Source: Azolla caroliniana
Lineage: Eukaryota; Polypodiophyta
Assembly (NCBI GenBank): GCA_043228905.1
Contig: JBHGNT010000013.1
Location: 5,518,001 to 5,582,000, forward strand
Length of the DNA stretch: 64,000 bases
Direction: 5' to 3'
Shown here: positions 10,467 to 21,764 of the stretch, one piece after another
Layout: the number at the start of each line of letters is the position of its first letter
How positions within the stretch are numbered: the stretch's first letter is position 1
Translations under genes and position numbers: made by a program
Notes under the pieces: model-generated
What the model saw: only the letters and a program-made list of their open reading frames with translations
Database searches by the model: none
What the model was told of the DNA's origin: nothing

Positions 10467-11720
10467 TGTCACGGACGGGTAGACGAGGATAGGGACAAGT
10501 AGACGAGCTAAATATTAAGAGAGAGTGAAAGATAGATATATAGATAGGGAGAGAGCATAGACAAGAGAACAAGAGAGAGAGAAGATAGAAAAAAGAGCAA
10601 GAACTAAATTATGCTTCCGTAACTGGTGTTGTTCACCTTGATTGTATTCAAGATGCACCGAAATATTTATACAAGAAACATCTAGAGAGTGCATGAAGAT
10701 GCATTCCCTAGAAGTTTCTTGAAAGTCCTAGTGATTAACTTACAATGTAATAAGTTGATCCGCTTGGTGGTACGAAAAGGGCCTAGTCTTTTGTAGTCCA
10801 ATTTTGCGCAAGGACGTTGTCGTGAAAATCCGCCAATAAGCGCGGATCGTGAGGCGGAACCGCCAAGGTTCTGGATAGGAAGGATTTTGGGCTTAACACT
10901 TAATGTATTTTAGGCTTAAAGACGAGCAATTTCCCTGTAATAAGAGTAAATTTGTAGTATAAGAGATCGAATAATAGTTAATTACATTTATGCATAAGCA
11001 AATCTTCGAGTAGGAGATTATGTGAGATTGAATAATACTTAATAATGCTAATAAGTAAGAAAAGCTTAGATTACGAGAGTATGAATGACACTTAATTATC
11101 TTTATACATAAGCAATGTTTAAAATAAGAGAGCATAAGAGAAGAAACATGGAAAAGTTTTTATTACTAAATCATCAATATAACGGACTTGTTTAGATACA
11201 TGAAATTTTTATTTTTATTTTTCTATCTCCCCTTTTGGGGTATAAGAGTATGAGAGAGGAAATATAAATCTTTTCTTCTTCCATCCCTGTATCTCTTCTT
11301 AAAATAAGCTCTTATTTTTCTCCTAAAAAAAGGCTTGTCTATATGAGTTGCGTTTTATTTCTATCACTATTTTATTTTTGTAAGTCCAAATTAGACATGC
11401 AAGCTATTTTTTGAAATCCCTTTGAGTTAGCTTTCTTATGAATGTTTTCTTGTCTAATTTGGACACCGAAGGAGGAAATTATGAGGTTTTTTCTCTACCT
11501 TGCTCCTCAATTCCACGCCTTGCGTTTTTCTTTTGCGTTATTATTATTATTATTATTTTACCTTTTCTACTTTTTTCTTTTACTTTTGAAAATTCGCTTC
11601 TACCTTCTTATCTTTCATCATTTATTACAAAAGTTGACTTCATAATCTTAGTTTATTTCAACTACTACTTTAATTTTTTTTTGTGGTGGTTTTACACTAT
11701 GTGTTGAAAACATCATGACA
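10467..11720 (-). repeat. 3' LTR of C3
   Basis: About 1254 bp. In element sense it starts TGTCATGATG and ends CCGTGACA, giving TGTCA/TGACA inverted ends. A G-rich tract (TGGTGGGGGTGGA) precedes it. A TATAAATA box lies on the minus strand near 10668. The plus-strand open frames in this AT-rich stretch look spurious. Confidence 0.7.
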
Positions 11721-11762
11721 TCCACCCCCACCAAACCTGCACATCCACTAGTATGTGCCAAT

Positions 11763-12154
11763 TGTTGACCGGTCAGAAGAGCAAGGACAAGTGGGAAGGC
11801 GGAGTCGGATCAGATAATAGGAAGTAAATAATAGTATAATTATTATTCGGAGGGACGGATCCGGTACAGTTGTACCGATCCGGATCCGGACCGATTCAGA
11901 TGCCGGTTGCCTAAGCGCACCGATTGTAACCTTGCCGGATGCCTATAAAAGGATTCGATGATTTGTAAAGGTTTGGGACGGAAGTAATACAAATAGAATT
12001 ATTGCGTGTTTATTTGTATCTTTGTATTGTTTTACCGTCTGTGCTTAATTGTAATCATCTTACGCGTGTAACCTAGCATCCAATCCTTACCACCCCTTTG
12101 GAGAAGTGTCGGATAGACACCTGTGTTGAGGCTAGTTCAGCCAGGCAGACAACA
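11763..12154 (+). repeat. 5' LTR of T2
   Basis: 392 bp, TGTTGACCGG to GACAACA, with CTATAAAAGG near 11943. It has an extra 16 bp compared with the 3' LTR in a GATCCGGATCCGG stretch that looks like a short tandem duplication. Confidence 0.95.
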
Positions 12155-12160
12155 CTATTT

Positions 12161-12176
12161 TGGCGACCACGATTCC
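12161..12176 (+). other. Primer binding site of T2, tRNA-Arg type
   Basis: TGGCGACCACGATTCC, six bases after the LTR end and identical to the site of T1. Confidence 0.78.
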
Positions 12177-12206
12177 TGCAAAGTGCAGAGGACAACCGGG
12201 GGATGG

Positions 12207-13869
12207 ATGTCTAGACCAAACGACGACCACATCACCGAACGAGGGAGACGATACACCGAACGAGAGCAACGACGGGAAGCCCTGCAGCAAGCCGTCGACG
12301 AGATCCGACGAGATCGGTCATTCTCCAGAACTCTTCGGAGAGTTGCAGAAGAAGCACTGCAATTCCGGGTTTTGCAAGTCCCCGACGAAGGCAGTAGCAT
12401 AACAAGCCTGCAAGAGGCGGAAACGATACTACAAACGCTCGCCGGGGGCGACGGGGACTCGGAAGCATTCGCAACACTTGAGGCGGAGTCGGAAAGCGAC
12501 GGAAGCGTTGCGTCCCGGTATAAAAGCAGCCACGACACACCAAACGACCCGGGGGAAGAGGGGTCGGAAGACTCAGTAACACCGGAGCTAGAGGAAGAAA
12601 TAACCTTGGAGTTCGGTGACCGGCAATCGTCGAGGGAGGCTGACGGGATACCGACTACACCCGCGAAGGAACCGAAGGAGCGGATATCGACAACACCCGC
12701 GGAGGAACCAAAAGACCGGACACCGGCAACACCCGCGGAGGAACTGAAGGAGCGGATACCTGCACCAACCGCGGAGGAACCAAAGGTTCTCACACCGACG
12801 CCAACAGCGGACAGAGAGCGGAGAAAGCAAGAGAGTCAGTTGGACGACACGATGCCGTACCCATACCCAAAGTACCGGGATGAGCCCGACGCGGAGGCAC
12901 ACGTGTACGCATTCCTCCAAACATGGGAAGCCAACCATGTCTCCCAAAGACTGACGGAGCCCGAAGCCGAACGATCCAAAGTCGCCGAATTCGGCATGAC
13001 CTTAGAAGGACCGGCGGCCCGATGGCACGCAAAGCACTTACCGGGCAGCTTTGCCACATTCGATGCCTTGAAGGCCAAATTCCTCAAGCTTTTTCACAGA
13101 CAAGTTGAGCAAAGGGAATTGGTCGGGCAGTTCTACACCACCCGGCAGGAAGAGAACGTGACTGTGCCACAATTCATCATTCGGTTTCAGACCCTACACA
13201 GCCAACTGACGAGAGCACCACCCGAAGACAAAGCCAAAGCAGTCTTTTTGGCCGCGCTGAAAGAGCCACTTCGAACAATGTGCGGAGTCCTTGATTTCCA
13301 CACCAGCACAATGGACCAAGTTATTGATCGGGTCTTAGAAATGGACAAGACTAGCTCCTTCTTATCGATGGGGATGTTACACCGGGCACTTCCGAAGGAG
13401 GAAGACCTGAGGTTCCGACAGGCCTTACAATGCACAACATGCCTAAATTCCGGCCACTCAACAGTAGACTGCACCCTGCGGACACAATGTATGATCTGCA
13501 ACTCTCGAGCCCATACAACGGACCGATGCGAATATAACCTGTTAAATTGGCAGGCAGCACCGGTTCGACACATAGAACCGCGCAATCAGAACCCGGATGA
13601 GGATCGATTCCGGAGAGACGACCGCTACCAACGTGAACGCGGTAACTGATAGAAGACGCGATAACTATGACCGAGAGGAGAAACGCAGAGATAGCTACCC
13701 CCGGGACCGGTACGACCGAGACGAATCCCCGGAATACGAACGACGCAGAGAAGAGAGGCGACAAGGGAACCGAAATTTCCGACGGAATCAAAAGCGTGGA
13801 TTTTTCCGAAGAGAGGAACGTTGGGAGGTAGCAAGGAATGACAACCCGGTATCGGTACCGGATAACTGA
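12207..13869 (+). pseudogene. gag: gag of T2, frameshifted
   Basis: The start MSRPNDDHITERGRR at 12207 corresponds to MTRPTHDLVTDRARR of T1. The N-terminal part contains degenerate repeats of about 15 residues with a TP.TPAEEPK core (12650-12800). The capsid-type region follows (YPKYRDEPDAEAHVYAF, AARWHAKH), then two cysteine knuckles (CTTCLNSGHSTVDC and CMICNSRAHTTDRC). The first frame ends in two stops just after 13646, but the coding signal moves to another frame (DRRRDNYDREEKRRDSY) that runs to a TGA at 13867-13869 and then joins pol. T1 reads continuously here, so the frameshift near 13.64 kb and the TGA are lesions. Confidence 0.85.
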
Positions 13870-13944
13870 AAAAACGAAGACGACCGCCGAAGCATACCCA
13901 CCCTCCAAACCGGGAACAAAGGAGAAACGAGCAACAGTCACAAG

Positions 13945-16900
13945 GTGTACTGTTATTACTGCCGTAAGGAAGGCCATTATAGTAACCAATGCCCAAGCAA
14001 AACCAATGACAAGCAACCGGCAGTCAACATGGTTACAGCCGAAATAACAGAAGTACAGCAGGTCACAACCCGGTCAAAGGGAAAGATCGCCGAGTGGGAA
14101 GCCCAGGAGGCAATCAGAAAACAAACGGCGCAATGGATCAAGGAGGCCAATGAACAGAATGCGGCAGAAGTAAGAGACCAAAATATACCAAAAGACGAAG
14201 AAATCATACAGCCAGGAGAAAACCCGACGTGGCAAGCGCTACAGGACTGTCAAATCATGCTGCCGTTAGCACGGCTACTACAGTTGGTGCCACGGTTTAC
14301 GGTAGACTTACAGGCATCCGTGAGCAAACCGAAGCCGACGCCAGCACCGGCATTCTTCTCCAACCCGGAGGAAGGACCAACGGTGGTCGATACAAGTAGC
14401 CCGGCGATCACGGCAATCGTGAAAGGAAAGGAAATTGTTGGAACGATTATTGACGGAGGCTCCGGGGTAAATGTCATCAGCCGACAGACATGCGATAACC
14501 TGGGCATCCGGGAATGGGAACCATGCCCCTTCTGGTTACGCATGGCGGATACCAGCTCAGTCCTACCAACTGGGCTTATCCGGGATTTGGAAGTAACGAT
14601 CGGAGGCCACGTATTCCGGATATCGGCCGTGGTGCTGCAGCTGAATGTACAAGGCGCGTACCCCCTACTGCTAGGACGACCATGGCTGCGAACGGCGCAT
14701 ATCAAGCTGAACTGGCAAAAGAACATGATCACATTCCGGCGAGGGAAAACAAAGGTACGAGTACCGACGCAACCACGGGTGATCGCCAGTAAGGAAGCAA
14801 CTCCATTGTATGCGGAGAGCATCAACATGTTGGAGGGATTACCGGACAAGGAAGTCGAGCGGTACCTCGAGGAACACCCACGAATCGTCCCACTATTTGA
14901 GGTGGATATCACGGTGGCAGTAGAACCGTACATCACGACGCCGGACGAACCGGACCAAGCAGCGATCCGAGAACTGCGACAAGCGCAGGAATCCCTAGAG
15001 AGGGAAATGACGATATCCCAGAGGGTAAAAGCATCCCAACTAGAGGAGGTGGACCTCGGCACAACAGACAATCCTCGACTGGTAAATGTCGCGAAGGAAT
15101 TGCCGAAGGAAGAAAAGAAGGCAATAATAGCATTATTAACAGACTTCAAGGATGTGTTCGCATGGTTGTACGAAGACATGCGAGGGCTGGACCCCCAGCT
15201 CTATCAGCACCAAATTCACCTAAGTACGGACGCAAAACCGATCGCTCAACGCAGGTACCGGATGAATCCGACTTATGCGGCGAAGGTGAAGGAGGAGATT
15301 GATAAGCTCCTCCGGGTCGGATTTATCCGACCGGTCAAGCAGGCAACCTGGCTGAGTCCGATAGTGGTGGTCCCGAAAAAGAACGGCAAAATCCGGGTCT
15401 GCGTGGACTACTGCAAACTAAATGCCGCAACAGTGACCGATGCGTTTCCACTACCATTTACGGACGGGGTGTTAGATGCGGTAGCCGGCCACGAAGTTTG
15501 CAGCTTCCTGGATGGATTTAGCGGCTACAACCAAATACGAATGAACCCGGCCGACCAGGAGAAGACACCGTTCGTTACGGAATGGGGAGTGTTTGTCGCG
15601 GTCGTGATGATGTTCGGACTAAAGACGGCTCCAGCGACCTTACAAAGGATAATAATGGAAATTTTCGGGGAATATATCCCCGGTTTTATGCAGGTCTACC
15701 TTGACGATTTCGCGGTTTACAGCCGGCACGGAGAGCATCTCGATCACCTCCGGCTGTGCTTGGAGAAGTGCCTCGAGTACTGGTTGAGTCTGAACCTGGC
15801 CAAGTGCGTCTTTGGAGTGGCAAGCGGCAACTTACTAGGGCACGTGGTGAGTAAGGAAGGAATCGCGGTAGATCCGGATAAAGTAAAGGCGATTCTCCAG
15901 GTACCAGCACCAAATAACGCAAAGGCTTTAAGCCGGTTCCTGGGCCAAATAAGGTGGCATAGCCGGATGATACGGCACCTCGCAGACTTCGCTACACCTT
16001 TGCATACCGCCGTACACAGAGTACCCTTCCTATGGGCGGAGACGGAGGAGAAAGCCTACCAAGCGTTGAAGGTTATGCTGTCGCAAGCTCCGGTGGTGCA
16101 ACCGCCGGATTGGAGTAAAAGCTTTCATGTCTTCGTCGACGTGTTAGACGTAGCAATCGGCAGCGTTCTGATGCAACTCACGGAGCTAAAATGGTACCGA
16201 CCGGTGTACTACGCAAGCCGGAAACTCTCAAAAGCCGAACGGGACTACTCTACGACGGAACGCGAGGCATTGGGAATGGTGTATAGTGTCACAAAGTATA
16301 GGCACTATCTGCTCGGAAGGAAGTTTTCCTTCCATGTCGACCATTCGGCACTACTCTACCTGGTCTCGAAGGCATCCCTAACGAGAAAATTTGCACGATG
16401 GACACTGTTGTTACAGGAATTTGAATTCGACATTTTCCACCGACCCGGGGCGCAGCATGCGGTAGCGGACTACCTAAGTAGACTTGAATCCAGAGAAGTA
16501 GGGGACGGCGTCCCGGATGAGTTCCCCGACGTCGAGTTGTTCCGGATCACGACGGAACCGACAACGGATGCAACGGTACCCGATGAAGACACGTGGCTAA
16601 CTGAGATGCATCAGTTCCTGAGCACCGGAGTACCCCCGGAGAACATGGACTGCGATGAAAGGAAAAGGGTAGCAGTAAGAAGCAGACATTTCTGCTTGGT
16701 TGGAGACACCCTCTATCACAAGGGGGCAGATGGCATCTGGAGACGAGCAGTGCGGAGCGATGAGAAGGATCTAATCCTCAGGGAAGCCCACTGTGGAATT
16801 GCCGGCGGGCATTATGCCGGCGATGCAACCGCTCGGAAAATATGGCAGAGCGGACTGTGGTGGCCCAACACCCTAAAAGATGCCGTGAAGTATAGCCGAG

Positions 16901-17936
16901 AATGCGATTTGTGTCAACGACTGGGCCAAGCCACGGAGCAGGCCCGGATGCCACACCACTCGGTCTTGCCATTGGAACCGTTTCAAAAGTGGGGTTTGGA
17001 CTTTGTCGGTCCCTTCAAGCCATCGGCAATGCGAACCGGAAATCGGTATGTCATAGTGGCGACCGACTATTGCACCAAATGGGTAGAAGCAAAGGCCTTA
17101 CGGGACAACACGGCCGCGTCCACGACAAAGTTCCTGTACGAGTGCATATGGTGCCGGTATGGATGCCCGATCAAGCTTATAAATGACGAAGGAGGACACT
17201 TTCTCGGGTAGGTAGTAGAAAGCCTGACGTCATTTTACGCGGTGGTACATAAAAGGAGTACTCCCTACTACCCTCAAGCCAATGGACTAGCGGAATCAAC
17301 GAACAAAACTCTGCAGAACATCCTACGAAAAATCGTCAACGAGAACCGGACCGACTGGGATATGAAATTGCAAAGCGCGCTATGGGCGTACCGAACAACG
17401 TACAAAACCAGCATCCGGACAACCCCGTTCCGACTAGCATTCGGTTTAGAAGCGGTCATGCCGGTAGAGTTCCAGATCCCCAGCTTACGGATCCAGGTAA
17501 AGGAGCGCTTAAGTGAGAAGGAGTCCGAACGAATCCGGCTGGCGACGTTGTTGGAATTAGAAGAAAACCGAATAGCCAGCTTACTACAACTCAAATTGGA
17601 GCAAAGGAGGAGAAAAGCTTTCGTGGACCGACACGGCGTGGCAACGAAAAGGAGTTTGATGTCGGGAAACCGGTGCTACTGTTCCAGACACGGATGGGGA
17701 ACATGCCAGGAAAGTTGCGGTTTCGGTGGACCGGACCGTTCTGGATCACCAAGGAGTACAATGGGTCGTATCAGCTCGGCACGTTGTCTGGAGAAGTCAT
17801 CGGTAAATGGGCAAATGGGTTTCGGCTAAAGCCGTATAAGGGAAATATGCCAACCAACCCGTTCAAGCAAAACCCGGAAATCCGGCACGATGAGGAACCG
17901 ACACTGATACTGACAAAGACTATCCCGGAAAACTGA
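13945..17936 (+). pseudogene. pol: pol of T2 (protease, RT, RNase H, integrase), two lesions
   Basis: The frame opens at a CCHC knuckle (CYYCRKEGHYSNQC), then protease with IDGGSG at 14448, RT with CVDYCKLNA (T1 has R for the second C) near 15410 and YLDDF near 15700, RNase H (HVFVDVLD near 16130, STTEREALG near 16250), and integrase with an HHCC finger (HCGIAGGHYAG... CDLC, 16790-16915) and WGLDFVGP near 16992. TAG at 17209-17211 follows GGHFLG, where T1 has CAG. The frame continues to about 17635, where one base is missing within the segment after FVDRH; the last 100 residues (LLFQTRMGNMPGKLRFRW...) are in the next frame and end at 17936. No chromodomain. Confidence 0.9.
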
Positions 17937-18015
17937 CAGAAGGATCCGGTATCAGCGCGAACCGACCCAAACAAATCGGGGGGGGACCAGAAAATGACGT
18001 GGTCCAAACAAACAG

Positions 18016-18055
<40 letters not shown>
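18016..18055 (+). repeat. A40 run between pol and aORF of T2
   Basis: Forty consecutive A, 80 bp after the pol stop. The equivalent run in T1 has 22 A. Length could vary by slippage. Confidence 0.9.
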
Positions 18056-18059
<4 letters not shown>

Positions 18060-18268
18060 GGTAATGATGGGGAGATCACAAGAGGTGGGAGCACCACCAT
18101 GCAATGAAGAGGCGCCATGCAGTAAAGGAGGACGTGCGTGTACTTGCTATTTAAAGCATGGAACGTGGGCACCGACTCACACGCAGCAAGCAAGAAAGGA
18201 CATACTAATTATGGCGGGAGATGGACATGCGCGGGAAACAAAAAAGGACGGCTCGAAGCAAAAGCCAC

Positions 18269-18276
18269 TATATAAG
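18269..18276 (+). promoter_or_regulatory. Possible TATA box ahead of the T2 aORF
   Basis: TATATAAG lies 136 bases upstream of the ATG at 18412; a second box-like CTATTTAAAG is near 18147. A TATA this close would suit an internal promoter for aORF. T1 has only a weaker CATTTAAG at the comparable place. Based on motif alone. Confidence 0.3.
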
Positions 18277-18411
18277 ACACAGGTCTGCGAAGGACTTACT
18301 TTTTATGAATTTTCCTACACACAAGCGCGGAAGCACAGAAGAGCCATCCGACACACAACGCACACACATCCCGATCCCGAACAACAGACAACAGAAGAGG
18401 AATTCGAACCA

Positions 18412-21333
18412 ATGGTACTGTCGGAGGAGGCACGCCAATGGATGATGGAGAACGGGTTAGAAGGATTGCTACGGATCGCCGACGCTCCACGACACGCAGA
18501 ACCAGAGCAGGCGGCAGCATCGATTGATTTATCAGAAATCACGGAAGGAGCGGTGCAAGCGCTCACGGGGATAAAAGCAGGAGGACTTCAAACAATCGAA
18601 AACCCTTCAAGTGAAATCCTGTTCGAATATTTCAGTGAGTATTCCATCAGCAGCAAGGCGTACCGAACACAGGGCGGAGAGAACCTGCTGTTCGGAGAAG
18701 TGGCCCGCGCCCTGATGGAATACGGATTCATGAATTCTCGTCCCCCGGCCATAGCCAGGTACCAGGCAGCATTGTTAATTGCAACGTATGAAGGATTACA
18801 AGTGGACTAGCTCCATTTCATAACCGAAGGATTGAAGGAGGCCATCAAGAACCTTGTGGAAGGAAAAAAGCCATGGGCCGGGATAGCACAATGGCTAACG
18901 GTGTTAGTCCCACCGGTGCTCCCCATCAAACAAAAGAAAAGAGGTCGGCAGGAGACGACGCCGAAAAAGGTCACAAAGCGCTGACATATCCTGGAGAAAC
19001 ACACCCTAGGATGGACCCAGGAAGAAGCAGAACAACGGGAGGAAGGACCATCCCGACAGCAACAGAAACCGGCAACAAAGGCAAAACCGGCAGGAAAAGG
19101 CAAAGGAAAATCGGCCGAGGAGGAACCAGTAGCGCTCAAACCAATCAATATAACGCTGCGACGGCCGGAACTGGAACCAGAGGTCTTTATACAAAAGGTC
19201 CGTCTGGTAGCCGCACCGGAGGAGGAAGCTGAAACAGAAGACTCATCCGAACCATTGGTAAGACCCCCAATAAGACAAGGTCGGGAGAGACGGGCGAGAG
19301 GACCGGCTCCACCAGTTGACAAAACTCAGCAGAGGGCGCAAGGACCACCTCCAGTAGCCGTGGCGAAAGCAGTACCAGAACCCGTACCGAGGAAAGCAGC
19401 ACCGACACCGGTTTTGCCGAACTTCAGAGAACCGGTCATCCCAGAGAAGAGGAATGAACAAGCGTCGGAGCCAGAGAAAAGGCCGGAAAAACAGCCTGAG
19501 TTAAGGAGTAGAAGTGAGCAAGGCTACCCCGACACAAGAAGCACAAAGCCACAATGGCTGAGATGGCTTTCGGAGCAGTTATCGGGAGTAGCGGACTAGT
19601 TAGAGGAAGAAGAAACGAGTAGGCAACATCTGACGCATACAACAACCCAGGAGTTGGTCGCGCTCCGAACACAGATTGAGGAATTGCAAGGGGAACTGTT
19701 GCAGGCAAGGGAAGGAATTCAACAAGCACAAGTTGTCACCGAGCTGGTCGGGACAACAAGGAAGCAACCAGAACCAGAACCAAAACCGGTAGCCTTGCAA
19801 ACCGGCCCTGAGACCGAAAAAATAATAGAAACCTTACGAGAGGAGTTAAAAGCTCAGGAGTCATTAAGGGAAAAAGAAAGGGAGCAGCGGAAAGCGGTGG
19901 AGGACGACAGACGGAAAATGGAAGAAGGCCTCCGGAAAGGCCGAGCCACTAATGACCGACTGCAAGAAGAAAAAGAGAAGCTGCAAAAGGAGAAGGACCG
20001 ACTGCGTCGACATGCCGAGCAGGAGATAGAACGACTGCAGGAAGAACTCCGACAACAGAAGGACCGGGACGACCGGTTAAGAGCTCAGGTAAACCGACGC
20101 CTAAAGCAGAAGACGGAGGACTTCGACCATCTCTACCGAGATCACAAGTAGGCCGAGTCGGACAACAAGAAACGGGCAGCAGACTACGACCGGCAAATAG
20201 AGAAGCTAAAAGAACAGCTCAAAGAGACCCGATTAGACCTGGCTAAGACAATGGATGAGGTCAGTGCCAAAAAGGAAGCATTATCGGCGAAAATAACCCA
20301 AGCGACGGAGAGAAGGAAGGAATTAGAGGCGCTAAGGCGGGAAAAGCTGGATCTGACCAAGATCAGGAATGAAGAAAAGGAAAGATCGACCTTCACGATC
20401 AACAAACTACAAAGTACCTATGAAAAGAAGAAAGCGGATTACGAGGCCCAGGCTCAGATAATGGCCGACATTATAAAACGGGCAAGGAAGGAAAAGCAAG
20501 AAGCTTATGCGCATGCTAAGGCGGGGGTTGACCGGATCAAGCTCATCATGTCAGGTTGGAGTACCCGAGCTCAGGCAAGCATCAACGAAACTACGGAAAA
20601 GCTATGGAAGGAGTGGTCACAACAGGTAGCCGAGCTGCAGACACTCCGAGCTGATGCCGAGAATCGGAGGAAGACCGGTGACAAGTTCTACAAGATGGAT
20701 GAAGAAAGTATCGTCGCCATTCGGGAAGAATTGTCGGAGGATTTCTACACTTTAGCGGAAGAACATCTAAAAGAAATCCGAGGGTTGGTGGAGAGGTTGG
20801 ATGACGGGCAGCTCGCAACTCAGTTGGAGTTGGAGAAATACGAGCAGGACCGGTTACGATAGGAAGCCAAGGGAAGAACGACGCCAATCACTATAAGTGA
20901 GGGAGGGCGACCGGCTGAAGTTGAACCAACCAACACCGAACAACCCCGACAAGGAATACCCGAAGAAGAACTTCCGTTCGAAGGAAATCAAGAAGAGCAG
21001 GAGCAGACCCATGCCGGGGAAGAAGAAGAGCTGAGACCGGAAGATACCAGAGCAGAGGACGAAGGCGCACCGAGCCGACCAGTCGAGACCAGAGAAAGCG
21101 ACACTGGTAACAGAACAGAGCCTGGAACGGAGGGAGAACAGGAAGAACCCGGACGGAGCGGTGAGGAAGCACCGATACCACAAAATCAAGCAGAGCCGGA
21201 GCAGCAAATTTTTACGGAACAGCCAACCCAATCGGAGGTCGGAGACCAGGCAGGCAAGGAACAGGAATTGGAGGAAGAAGCACCACTTGACCCCATCGAG
21301 CAGAGTGTGCTCGATATTTTGGAGGAAGAATGA
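18412..21333 (+). pseudogene. Additional ORF (aORF) of T2: coiled-coil protein of unknown function
   Basis: One frame of 973 codons from ATG 18412 to TGA 21331-21333, with internal stops at 18808 (TAG), 18982 (TGA), 19597, 20149 and 20860 (all TAG) and no frameshift. It is also open upstream to 18058, so the start is uncertain. Regions: N-terminal conserved region (about residues 1-190), shared with T1 and containing ITEGAVQALTG, YRTQGGE, LLIATYEG and QWLTVLVPP; a basic, proline-rich linker (about 190-400); a long Glu/Lys/Leu/Arg heptad-like coiled coil (about 410-815); an acidic tail (about 817-973) ending LDILEEE. Where T1 can be aligned, the first stop replaces a Trp codon. I do not recognise the N-terminal region. 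Similarity between two diverged subfamilies supports real coding. Role unknown; a structural or chromatin-binding partner of the particle is speculation. Confidence 0.75.
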
Positions 21334-21383
21334 GGCCGGGAGTGGATTCGAAGTGCAAGGCACTTTCCCACGGGCGTGCCATG

Positions 21384-21759
21384 TGTTGACCGGTCAGAAG
21401 AGCAAGGACAAGTGGGAAGGCGGAGTCGGATCGGATAATAGGAAGTAAATAATAGTATAATTATTATTCAGAGGGACGGATCCGGTACAGTTGTACCGAT
21501 CCAGATGCCGGTTGCCTAAGCGCACCGATTGTAACCTTGCCGGATGCCTATAAAAGGATCCGATGATTTGTAAAGGTTTGGGACGGAAGTAATACAAATA
21601 GAATTATTGCGTGTTTATCTGTATCTTTGTATTGTTTTACCGTCTATGCTTAATTGTAATCATCTTACGCGTGTAACCTAGCATCCAATCCTTACCACCC
21701 CTTTGGAGAAGTGTCGGATAGACACCTGTGTTGACGCTAGTCCGACCAGGCAGACAACA
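21384..21759 (+). repeat. 3' LTR of T2
   Basis: 376 bp, TGTTGACCGG to GACAACA, with CTATAAAAGG near 21548, followed by the CCAAT duplication. I see no strong polypurine tract directly before it; the nearest purine-rich stretch is at 21316-21346. Confidence 0.95.
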
Positions 21760-21764
21760 CCAAT

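Larger units (their letters stand above)
11763..21759 (+). mobile_element. Tat-like Ty3/gypsy retrotransposon T2, complete ends
   Basis: 9,997 bp with LTRs at both ends and a perfect 5-bp target duplication CCAAT (11758-11762 and 21760-21764). Order: LTR, tRNA-Arg-type primer site, gag, protease, RT, RNase H, integrase, A-run, aORF, LTR. By eye the two LTRs differ at about 9 positions plus one 16-bp indel, roughly 2.4% divergence, so the insertion is not very recent. It sits in the 3' region of C3. Frameshifts and stops make it non-autonomous as it stands. Confidence 0.95.

Noticed and set aside
14250-15179. 309-codon minus-strand open frame
   Set aside because: Lies antisense over T2 protease and RT, whose sense strand has clear motifs.
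11763-21759. Endogenous pararetrovirus or envelope gene in the extra ORF
   Set aside because: No signal peptide, membrane segment or movement-protein motif is visible, and the order LTR, primer site, gag, pol, LTR with a target duplication is that of a gypsy retrotransposon.
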